Assembly: GCF_007992195.1 (NCBI RefSeq)
Contig: NZ_BJZU01000005.1
Coordinates: 87,941 to 151,940 of the forward strand
Direction of reading: 5' to 3'
Length of the DNA: 64,000 nucleotides
Source: Methylobacterium oxalidis
Lineage (GTDB): Bacteria; Pseudomonadota; Alphaproteobacteria; Rhizobiales; Beijerinckiaceae
The notes under the pieces are model-generated. The model saw nothing but the letters and a program-made list of their open reading frames with translations. It was not told the DNA's origin and made no database searches. This document shows, piece by piece, positions 57,622 to 64,000 of the stretch. Each line of letters starts with the position of its first letter. The first letter of the stretch is position 1. Both the position numbers and the translations under genes were made by a program.

Positions 57622-58380
57622 TCAGGCCGCGAAGGGCGCGAGGGTGTGGCCCGCCGCCTCCAGGCCGGCCCGCACGGCGCGCGCCATGGCGACGGCGGCG
57701 GGGGTGTCGCCGTGGACGCAGACCGTGTCGATCGCGACGGGGATCCGGCGGCCGGCCAGGGTCTCGACGGCGCCCTCCTCCAGCATCCGCACGGTCCGCG
57801 CGGCCGCGGCCTGCGCGTCGTGGATGACGGCGCCCGGCTCGGCGCGGGGGCTCAGCCGGCCGTCCTCCGCGTAGGCGCGGTCGGCGTAGACCTCGCGCGC
57901 GACGGCGAGGCCGAGGTCGAGGGCCGCCCGCTCGGCGGGGAGGCCGGGCATGACCATGAGGACGAGGCCCGGATCGACGGCGCGCACGGCGCGCGCGATC
58001 GCGGCCGCCACGTCGTCCGCGACGTTGGCGAGATTCGCCAGCGCCCCGTGCGCCTTGACGTAGCTCACCCGGTGGCCGGCGAGCGCCGCGCAGGACTGGA
58101 GCGCCCCGATCTGGTAGGCGACCGCCTGCTCGACCTCGGTCGGGCTCTGCGGGATCATCCGGCGGCCGAAGCCTTCGAGGTCGCGGAAGCCCGGATGGGC
58201 GCCGAGCGCCACGCCCCGCGCCCGCGCCGCGCGCGCCGTCGCCACCATGATGCCGGGGTCGCCCGCGTGGAAGCCGCAGGCGACGTTGGCCGAGGTGACG
58301 ACGGCGAGCATCGCCGCGTCGTCGCCCATCCGCCAGGACCCGAAGCCCTCGCCGAGATCGCTGTTGAGATCGACCCGCAT
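57622..58380 (-). CDS. pxpA: 5-oxoprolinase subunit PxpA (LamB/YcsF family)
   Basis: The 252-residue subunit that, with PxpB and PxpC, forms 5-oxoprolinase. It starts MRVDLNSDLGEGFGSWRMGDD, the family signature, and shows SANVACGFHAGDP, GAHPGFRDLEGFGRR and the late VCVHGDTPAAVAMARAVR block, all with metal- or substrate-binding His/Asp. It is 10 bases downstream of pncB, so it is probably co-transcribed with it and not with pxpBC, which lie at 44-46 kb on the other strand. Confidence 0.94.
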   Translation of the reverse strand: MRVDLNSDLGEGFGSWRMGDDAAMLAVVTSANVACGFHAGDPGIMVATARAARARGVALGAHPGFRDLEGFGRRMIPQSPTEVEQAVAYQIGALQSCAALAGHRVSYVKAHGALANLANVADDVAAAIARAVRAVDPGLVLMVMPGLPAERAALDLGLAVAREVYADRAYAEDGRLSPRAEPGAVIHDAQAAAARTVRMLEEGAVETLAGRRIPVAIDTVCVHGDTPAAVAMARAVRAGLEAAGHTLAPFAA

Positions 58381-58390
58381 GGCGGACCGC

Positions 58391-59683
58391 CTAGACCAGG
58401 ACCGGGGCGGCCACCTGCCCGCCCGTGCCGAACACCCGCTGGTAGCGCGCGATCTCCTCGGCCGGGCCGATCGCCTTGGTGGGGTTGTCCGAGATCTTCA
58501 CGGCCGGGCGGCCGTTCGCCTCGATGACCTTGCAGACGATCGAGATCGGGTCGAGGCCGGCGCCCGGCACGAGGCCGCGGAAATCGTTGGTCAGCAGCGT
58601 GCCCCAGCCGTAGCCGATGCGGATGCGCCCGTGGAAATGGGCGTGGATGCGCTCGATCCCCTCGATGTCGAGCCCGTCGGAGAAGATCGCGAGCTTCGTC
58701 CGCGGGTCGCTGCCGCGTTCCCGCCACCAGGCGATCGCCTCCTCGCCGCCCTCGATCGGCTCCTTCGAGTCGATGCGCATGCCCGTCCAGGCCGTCATCC
58801 AGTCGGGGGCGTGGGCGAGGAAGCCGGTGGTCCCGTAGGTGTCCGGCAGGACGACGAGGAGGTTGCCGGCGTAGTCCTGCTGCCAGTCCCGCAGCACGTC
58901 GTAGGGGGCCTCGGCCAGCGCCGCGTCGTCCTCGGCGAGCGCCGCGTAGACCATCGGCAGCTCGTGCGCGTTCGTGCCCACCGCCTCGACCTCCCGGCGT
59001 AGGGCGATCAGGCAGTTCGAGGTGCCGAGGAAGCGCGGCCCGAGGCCCGCACTCATCGCCTCGACGCACCAATCCTGCCAGAGGAAGCCGTGGCGCCGCC
59101 GCGTGCCGAAATCGGCGATGGAGAGGTCGGGGAGCGGGCGCAACCGCTCGATCTTCTCCCAGACCCGGGTCATGGCGCGGGCGTAGAGCACCTGCAGCTC
59201 GAACTTAGCGAGGCCGCGCAGCACGCCGCGGGAGCGCAACTCGTTGAGGATGGCGAGGGCCGGCACCTCCCACATCGTGGTCTCGACCCAGGGGCCGTGG
59301 AAGGTCAGCACGTACTGCCCGTCGCGCGCCTCGAGCTCGTACTCGGGCAGGCGGAAGCTCTCGAGCCACTCGATGAACTCGGCCGAGAACATCCGGCGCC
59401 GGCCGTAGAAGGCGTTGCCTCTCAGCCAGGTCGATTCGCCCCGGCTGAGGCGCAGCGAGCGGGCGTGGTCGAGCTGCTCGCGCAGTTCCCCCTCGTCCAC
59501 GAAGTCGGCGAGCCGCACGCTGCGCGAGCGGTTCTGGATGCCGAAGGTGACCCGCGTGTCGCGGTGCCGGCGCAGGATCGTCTGCGCCATCAGGAGCTTG
59601 TAGAAGTCGGTGTCGAGGAGCGACCGGACGATCGGGTCGATCTTCCAGGTGTGGTTGTAGACCCGCGTGGCGAGGTCGATCAT
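58391..59683 (-). CDS. pncB: Nicotinate phosphoribosyltransferase
   Basis: Joins nicotinate to PRPP to form nicotinate mononucleotide in NAD salvage. The 430-residue protein has the family start [16 protein letters not shown], the block with the autophosphorylated histidine ([15 protein letters not shown]), the PRPP region [17 protein letters not shown] and the end block [13 protein letters not shown]. The ATG at 59683 starts [17 protein letters not shown]. It is the upstream gene of the pncB-pxpA pair. Confidence 0.96.
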   Translation of the reverse strand: MIDLATRVYNHTWKIDPIVRSLLDTDFYKLLMAQTILRRHRDTRVTFGIQNRSRSVRLADFVDEGELREQLDHARSLRLSRGESTWLRGNAFYGRRRMFSAEFIEWLESFRLPEYELEARDGQYVLTFHGPWVETTMWEVPALAILNELRSRGVLRGLAKFELQVLYARAMTRVWEKIERLRPLPDLSIADFGTRRRHGFLWQDWCVEAMSAGLGPRFLGTSNCLIALRREVEAVGTNAHELPMVYAALAEDDAALAEAPYDVLRDWQQDYAGNLLVVLPDTYGTTGFLAHAPDWMTAWTGMRIDSKEPIEGGEEAIAWWRERGSDPRTKLAIFSDGLDIEGIERIHAHFHGRIRIGYGWGTLLTNDFRGLVPGAGLDPISIVCKVIEANGRPAVKISDNPTKAIGPAEEIARYQRVFGTGGQVAAPVLV

Positions 59684-59814
59684 GTCCGTCCGGGGCCCGT
59701 CCGTTGCCGAAGCTGCACCGGAGTGGCGGCGAGGCGGGCCGCAAAGTCAATCGCGTCCGCCTGCTCCGCGCGGGCGGCTCCTCTGCCGAGGGCGCCGCCC
59801 GCCGGGGCGCGGCC

Positions 59815-60318
59815 TCAGCGCAGGTCGACCTTGGCGGTCTCCGTCTTCGGGCTCTCGCCCGTCACCGCGGCCTTCACGTAGCCGTAGAGGTGCAGCATCG
59901 TGGCGTTGGGGCTGTCCCAGTACTCGCCCTTCTCGGGGTGCACGCGGATGAGCGCGACCTCCGGGTCGTCCTTGCCGTTCGGGAACCAGGTCTTCAGGCT
60001 CTCATTCCACTTGTCGTCGATGATCGCCTGATCGGTGACGATCTCGGCCTTGCCGGCCACCGAGACGTAGGTCTGCGTCTTCGGATCGGAGTAGGCGAGG
60101 TTGACCTGGTTGTCCTTCGAGATCTCGGCGGTCTTCGGCGAGTGGAGCTTCGTGAAGAACCACAGGTCGCCGACCTCGTCCGCGTCCTGGCTCCACATCG
60201 GGCGGCTGTAGAGCTTCCCGTCCGGGTCGGCGGTGGTCATCATCGCCACCTTGATGTCCTTGATGAGGTCGAACAGCTTCTGCGCGCCCGCGTGGTCGCG
60301 ATGGTTGCCCTGATGCAT
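59815..60318 (-). CDS. Pyridoxamine 5'-phosphate oxidase-like general stress protein
   Basis: A 167-residue split-barrel flavin-binding protein of the 'general stress protein 26' group. Typical blocks are IKVAMMTTADPDGKLYSRPM, DLWFFTKLHSPKTAEI, VNLAYSDPKTQTYVSVAGKAEIV and ARLRIDVHPEKGEYWDSP-like wording near the end (VALIRVHPEKGEYWDSP). Family members bind FMN or related flavins; no reaction is established. The ATG at 60318 follows GGAGAGAG. A candidate EcfG promoter lies upstream, fitting the stress assignment. Confidence 0.9.
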   Translation of the reverse strand: MHQGNHRDHAGAQKLFDLIKDIKVAMMTTADPDGKLYSRPMWSQDADEVGDLWFFTKLHSPKTAEISKDNQVNLAYSDPKTQTYVSVAGKAEIVTDQAIIDDKWNESLKTWFPNGKDDPEVALIRVHPEKGEYWDSPNATMLHLYGYVKAAVTGESPKTETAKVDLR

Positions 60319-60403
60319 GGGGTTCTCTCTCTCCAACTCGTCCGACGCAGGCGGAGGGCGCGCTGGCGCGCCGCCGGGTGGGGCCTGCGAAAGTCGAGTC
60401 GAC

Positions 60404-60428
60404 AACGGGGCAGCGCCGCGATGGTTTC
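60404..60428 (-). promoter_or_regulatory. Candidate EcfG (general stress) promoter, minus strand
   Basis: Read on the minus strand: GAAAC (60428-60424), a 16-base spacer and CGTT (60407-60404). This matches the EcfG pattern with one mismatch in the -35 (GAAAC for GGAAC) and a perfect -10. It lies about 85 bases upstream of the ATG of the general stress protein at 60318. Confidence 0.5.
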
Positions 60429-60445
60429 GCGGCGCCGCCCGGTGC

Positions 60446-62392
60446 TCAGAAGCGGTAGCGCAGGCCGGCCGTGACGGTGCGGTCGTCGCCGCCCGAGCGG
60501 GCGAAGCTCGTGGAGCCCGTCACCACCCCGCTGAGCCCGTTGCCGAGGTCGATGTCGAGGCCGCCGGCCACCCGCCCGTAGACGTCGTCGCCGCGCCGTC
60601 CCGTCTGGGTGCGGATCAGCAGCGCCGGCGCGTAGGTCTGGAACGAGGCGACCGTGCGCACCCCGTCGAGCACGTCGTGCTGCGCCGTCAGGTTGACGAA
60701 CGGGCTGACTGCGCCGGAGAGCAGCGGCAGGGCCGTGCGAAGCTGGACGCCGCCGCCCACCGTCAGCCCGTCGAGGTTCTGCGCGCGCACCCCGATCGTC
60801 AGCAGCGGGTCGCCGCTCTCCCGGTAGGCGTTCACGTGGACCCGGGCGTAGGCCATCTCGGCGATGGGCCCGGCGCGGAGGCCGCCGAGATCGAACAGGT
60901 AGCCGGCCCGCGCCGAGGCGGTGAGCGTGTCGCCCGAAGGCCGCGCGCTCAGCCGGTCGTTGAGCACGCCCGGCCGATCCACCGTGTAGCGGTTGCTGCC
61001 GTAGGTGACGGCCGCGTCGAGGAACAGGCTCGGCGTGGTGTAGGAGGCGAAGGCGCCGCCCTGGAAGCTGTCGAGGTCGATCCGGCCGTTGGAGAGGCCG
61101 CGCAGGTCGACCGCGGTGCTGAGATAGTTGAAGGCGGCGCCGAGCACGAGGTTCGGGCTGGCCTGGTACTGCAGGCCGGCGGTGACGCCGCCGAAATCGG
61201 CCCCGTAGGAGTTGCCGAGGCTGCCCTGGGCGGAGGTCTGGGCGGTGCGGTCGAGGGCGGCGTAGGTGCCGAGCGCGAACAGCGAGAGCGGGCTTCCGAT
61301 CTGGACGGGGATGAGGCTGGGCGGCCGGCGGTTCGGCAGATCGGCGGCGTACTGGCCGGGCACGCTGGGCAGGAGGTTGCGGCGGCGCTCGGCGTCGAGG
61401 CGGCCCATCAGGGCGGAGCTGAAGGCGAGGCCCGCAGCCTGACCGAGCTCACCCTGCGGGCCGAGGGTCAGCGGCGCGTTGAGCTGGTTGGCGAGGAAGG
61501 CGGCGATCCAGGTGTTGGCGCGGCCGGTGTTGTGGACCCGATCGGGCGAGATGTGCTGGTTCTCGAGGGCGCCGTTGTTGTCGATGCCGTTGGCGGCGCA
61601 GGCGGGCACCTCGGTGCAGGGCGTGAGGGCGTTCGGACCGAAACCGTACGCGGCCGGGTCCGCGCGCAGGCGCGAGATCACGCCGGCCACGTCGAAATAG
61701 CGGATGTTGAGGCCCTGGGCCGAGATCGGCACCAGGGCCGAGAGCAGGTCCGCATTGATCGTGGCGGCCAGCCGGTTGTCGCCGAGCGGTATGAAGAAGG
61801 GTCCGGCCTGGAAGTTGCCGGAGCGGTCGAGCTTCTGATTGAACACGACGAACTCGCGCGCCCCGGCACCGGCCAGCCGGTTGATCGCCTGCACGGTGTT
61901 GCCCACCACGGTCTGCGCCGTGGCGGCCCTCTGCGCGTCGGTCCCGAACTGCACCGGCGTGATGTCGTTGTAGCCGATCCAGATGTTGATGAGGTCGCGC
62001 GGGCCGAAGCGTCCGATCCGGGCCAGGGCTTGGTCGACCTGGTCCGGCAGGCCCCAGGCGAAGGCCGGCGAGAGGAGCGGGTCGGGATCCTGATGGACCG
62101 ATCGGGCGCCGCCCACGGCGAAATCGTCCCCGACCCTGTACGGCAGCCCGATCCGACCGGGCACGACCTCGTAGAAGACCGGCGCGTTCGATGACCGGCC
62201 TGCCTCGGAGATCCTGGGCACGCCCGGGAACAGGCTGGCGAGGTCGAACCCGGTTTCCCGGATGATCCGGCCGTTGTCGGTGAGGCTGTCGCCGAAGGCG
62301 ACGTAGCGGGTGAAGTAGGCCTCCTGAGCGTGCGCGCTGGCGCAACCGAGGAGGAGGCTGCCGAGAGCGGCAGCCGCACGAATTTTCAGCAT
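60446..62392 (-). CDS. Autotransporter with GDSL/SGNH esterase passenger domain
   Basis: A 648-residue outer-membrane protein. It has a signal peptide (cleavage near AHA|QE at 23; an LLGC sequence at 13-16 makes a lipoprotein conceivable), a GDSL passenger (about 30-320) with the nucleophile Ser36 in FGDSLTDNG, GIGYNDI-like NIWIGYNDITP and the terminal SPDRVHNTGRAN supplying Asp and His, and a C-terminal beta-barrel (about 375-648) ending in Phe (GLRYRF). It should display a lipase/esterase on the cell surface, like EstA of Pseudomonas. The ATG at 62392 follows GGGGA; a TTG four codons earlier is less likely. Confidence 0.92.
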   Translation of the reverse strand: MLKIRAAAALGSLLLGCASAHAQEAYFTRYVAFGDSLTDNGRIIRETGFDLASLFPGVPRISEAGRSSNAPVFYEVVPGRIGLPYRVGDDFAVGGARSVHQDPDPLLSPAFAWGLPDQVDQALARIGRFGPRDLINIWIGYNDITPVQFGTDAQRAATAQTVVGNTVQAINRLAGAGAREFVVFNQKLDRSGNFQAGPFFIPLGDNRLAATINADLLSALVPISAQGLNIRYFDVAGVISRLRADPAAYGFGPNALTPCTEVPACAANGIDNNGALENQHISPDRVHNTGRANTWIAAFLANQLNAPLTLGPQGELGQAAGLAFSSALMGRLDAERRRNLLPSVPGQYAADLPNRRPPSLIPVQIGSPLSLFALGTYAALDRTAQTSAQGSLGNSYGADFGGVTAGLQYQASPNLVLGAAFNYLSTAVDLRGLSNGRIDLDSFQGGAFASYTTPSLFLDAAVTYGSNRYTVDRPGVLNDRLSARPSGDTLTASARAGYLFDLGGLRAGPIAEMAYARVHVNAYRESGDPLLTIGVRAQNLDGLTVGGGVQLRTALPLLSGAVSPFVNLTAQHDVLDGVRTVASFQTYAPALLIRTQTGRRGDDVYGRVAGGLDIDLGNGLSGVVTGSTSFARSGGDDRTVTAGLRYRF

Positions 62393-62775
62393 CCAGATCC
62401 CCAAGGCTCGGTGTTCGTTCGTGGGCCCGGCTCGTTCGCGGCCGGGCGATTCAATTGGTGCGATGATCAGCAGGCTTGCAACAGATTCAACGCGAGTGGG
62501 ATGACGTCGAAGCCGAACTGTTGCTTTCGCGTATCTTTCCGAAGAAGAGTCTGGAACAAAATTGCCCAGTAGAGAGATGGGTATCGTCTGATGAACATTA
62601 TTTGCGGGCGACAGTGCCTGTTCCGCGGCGTCCGCCGAATCGTCAGGCCGGCCTGACCGGCGCGCGGGGCTCGCATGGCGCGCAGGCCCTGGGCGTTTGC
62701 GGCGCGGCGGGTTACACGGCAGGGCGGGCTACGCGGCGGGTGCCGCCGGCCGCCTCGCATGTCAGGAGTTCCCCT
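62393..62775. promoter_or_regulatory. Gene-free divergent region with two palindromes
   Basis: About 380 bases between the autotransporter (minus) and the Mrp-type ATPase (plus). No gene is supported. Part of it (about 62455-62615) has clearly lower GC than the neighbours and may hold both promoters. Two palindromes are present: an interrupted one at 62425-62447 (GCCCGGC, 9 bases, GCCGGGC) and a perfect 14-bp one at 62643-62656 (TCAGGCCGGCCTGA). Either could be an operator; neither has a T run. Confidence 0.5.
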
Positions 62776-63909
62776 TTGGCGATCACCCGCGACGACGTGC
62801 TCAAGGCTCTGGCCGGCGTGACGGTCGATGCCGGCGGCACCACCCTCACCGGCTCCGGCCGCCTCTCGCAGGTGGTGGTCGACCCGAGCCAGCGGGTCAT
62901 GTTCTCGATCCTCGTCGACCCGAGCGAGGCGGAGCGCTTCGAGCCGGTGCGGCGCAGGGCGGAGGGCGCGGTGCTGGCGCTACCCGGCGTCACCGGCGTC
63001 TTCGCGAGCCTCACCTCGGAGCGCGGCCCCAACATGCCCGCGCCGGCCGCCGCCCCGGCGCGCCCGGCCACGCCGCCGCCGCGGGGTGCCGCTCCCGGCC
63101 CCGGCCCGGCGCTGCCCGGCGTGCGCCACATCGTGGCGGTGGCCTCCGGCAAGGGCGGCGTCGGCAAGTCCACCACCGCCTGCAACCTCGCGCTCGCCCT
63201 GCAGGCGCAGGGCCTCAGGGTCGGTCTTCTCGACGCCGACATCTACGGCCCGTCGGTGCCCAAGCTCTTCGGCCTGTCCGGCAAGCCGCGGGTGATCGAG
63301 GGGCGGACGCTGGAGCCGATGCAGGGCTACGGGCTCAAGGTGATGTCGATCGGCTTCCTGATCGAGCCCGAATCCGCGATGATCTGGCGCGGCCCGATGG
63401 TGCAGTCGGCAATCACGCAGATGCTGCGCGAGGTCGCCTGGGGCGAGCTCGACGTGCTCCTCGTGGACATGCCGCCCGGCACCGGCGACGCGCAGCTCAC
63501 CATGGCGCAGGCGACGCCGCTGTCGGGCGCCGTCATCGTCTCGACGCCGCAGGACCTCGCGCTCATCGACGCCCGGCGCGGCGTCACCATGTTCAAGAAG
63601 GTCGCGGTGCCGATCCTCGGCGTGGTCGAGAACATGGCGACCTTCGTCTGCCCCCATTGCGGGCAGGCCTCGCACATCTTCGGCCACGGCGGCGCCCGCG
63701 AGGAGGCCGAGCGCCTCGGCGTGCCCTTCCTCGGCGAGGTGCCCCTCAACATGACGATCCGCGAGACCTCCGATTCCGGGCGCCCCGTCGTGGCGACGGA
63801 CCCGGACGGGCCGCAGGCGAGCGTCTACCGGGAGATCGCGGGCCGGCTCTGGGGCAACCTCTCGGGCGCGGGGGCCGGCCGGGCCGCGCCGAAGATCGTC
63901 ATCGAGTGA
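62776..63909 (+). CDS. apbC: Mrp/ApbC family Fe-S cluster carrier ATPase
   Basis: A 377-residue P-loop ATPase that binds and transfers iron-sulfur clusters. It has an N-terminal MIP18/DUF59 domain (about 1-85), a Pro/Ala-rich linker (about 86-115), the deviant Walker A SGKGGVGKST at 124-133, VDMPPGTGD and the cluster-binding CPHC pair (Cys292 and Cys295). The start is the TTG at 62776, chosen because AGGAG lies 7 bases upstream and the protein then begins with the DUF59 domain. Five bases after the stop begins the 23-bp tandem repeat. Confidence 0.94.
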   Translation: MAITRDDVLKALAGVTVDAGGTTLTGSGRLSQVVVDPSQRVMFSILVDPSEAERFEPVRRRAEGAVLALPGVTGVFASLTSERGPNMPAPAAAPARPATPPPRGAAPGPGPALPGVRHIVAVASGKGGVGKSTTACNLALALQAQGLRVGLLDADIYGPSVPKLFGLSGKPRVIEGRTLEPMQGYGLKVMSIGFLIEPESAMIWRGPMVQSAITQMLREVAWGELDVLLVDMPPGTGDAQLTMAQATPLSGAVIVSTPQDLALIDARRGVTMFKKVAVPILGVVENMATFVCPHCGQASHIFGHGGAREEAERLGVPFLGEVPLNMTIRETSDSGRPVVATDPDGPQASVYREIAGRLWGNLSGAGAGRAAPKIVIE

Positions 63910-63913
63910 GCCG

Positions 63914-64000
63914 ATGACGACGCTCGGAGGCAGCCGGTGACGACGCTCGGAGGCAGCCGGTGACGACGCTCGGAGGCAGCCGGTGACGACGCTCGGCGTC
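63914..64000 (+). repeat. Four tandem 23-bp copies of a translation-start module
   Basis: Copies begin at 63914, 63937, 63960 and 63983 with exact 23-bp period; the last diverges after 12-14 bases as it runs into new sequence. Each of the first three units reads start codon (ATG once, then GTG), eight codons giving MTTLGGSR, then TGA, and carries GGAGG six bases before the next GTG. The TGA of each unit overlaps the next GTG (GTGA). The fourth GTG opens a frame that stays open to the window end. Confidence 0.9.
63983..64000 (+). CDS. Start of a gene leaving the window (unknown product)
   Basis: The GTG at 63983, in the last repeat unit and preceded by GGAGG at 6 bases, opens a frame reading MTTLGV to the end of the window. 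Earlier copies of the same start terminate after eight codons, so this is the only start that can feed a longer protein. Only six codons are visible, so no function can be proposed. Confidence 0.5.

Overview
The window is GC-rich chromosomal DNA with dense genes and no rRNA, tRNA, CRISPR or insertion sequence that I can see. Gene content and order (ctaB, small CoxF-like protein, ctaG, ctaE, DUF983, surf1; thrC followed by an M16 peptidase; PxpA/B/C; LOV hybrid kinase; UvsE; GGAAC-N16/17-GTT promoter motifs of the EcfG general-stress sigma factor type) point to an alphaproteobacterium of the Hyphomicrobiales, most likely Methylobacterium/Methylorubrum or a close relative. This is inferred from gene content, not from a database search.

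Layout. (1) 1-4.2 kb: end of an aa3-type cytochrome c oxidase biogenesis cluster. (2) 4.3-10.2 kb: thrC, M16 peptidase and a large membrane PAS-GGDEF-EAL protein, facing a lone receiver protein. (3) 10.5-12.6 kb: three poorly characterised genes, including a ferredoxin-reductase-like protein that has lost its iron-sulfur cysteines. (4) 12.6-41.4 kb: an alpha-glucan/trehalose island: glgP, an alpha-glucosidase, glgA, then (after an inserted chemoreceptor and diguanylate cyclase) a run on the minus strand transcribed as otsA, glgX, treZ, malQ-treY fusion, GH13-glgE fusion, treS-maltokinase fusion, glgB. (5) 41.8-44.1 kb: four small membrane/envelope genes behind a candidate EcfG promoter. (6) 44.2-49 kb: pxpBC, uvsE, an RBBP9-type hydrolase, small secreted and cytosolic proteins. 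(7) 48.8-60.3 kb, minus strand: YcjF/YcjX pair, LOV histidine kinase, an unknown membrane-anchored protein, HisN-type phosphatase, AI-2E transporter with an extra C-terminal domain, pxpA, pncB and a pyridoxamine-oxidase-like stress protein. (8) 60.4-64 kb: a GDSL autotransporter, an Mrp/ApbC ATPase, and a striking 23-bp tandem repeat that repeats a complete ribosome-binding-site-plus-start-codon module ahead of a gene leaving the window.

How the genes work together. The island holds the catalysts for glycogen synthesis by GlgA and by the GlgE route (TreS makes maltose from trehalose, the fused maltokinase makes maltose-1-phosphate, GlgE polymerises it, GlgB branches it), glycogen breakdown (GlgP, GlgX, MalQ, alpha-glucosidase), and three routes to trehalose (OtsA; TreY+TreZ; TreS). 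ADP-glucose pyrophosphorylase (glgC), trehalose-6-phosphate phosphatase (otsB) and phosphoglucomutase are not in the window. The island plausibly couples carbon storage to osmotic and desiccation protection; the nearby candidate EcfG promoters, UvsE and LOV kinase fit a sun-exposed, drying habitat such as leaf surfaces, but that is inference.
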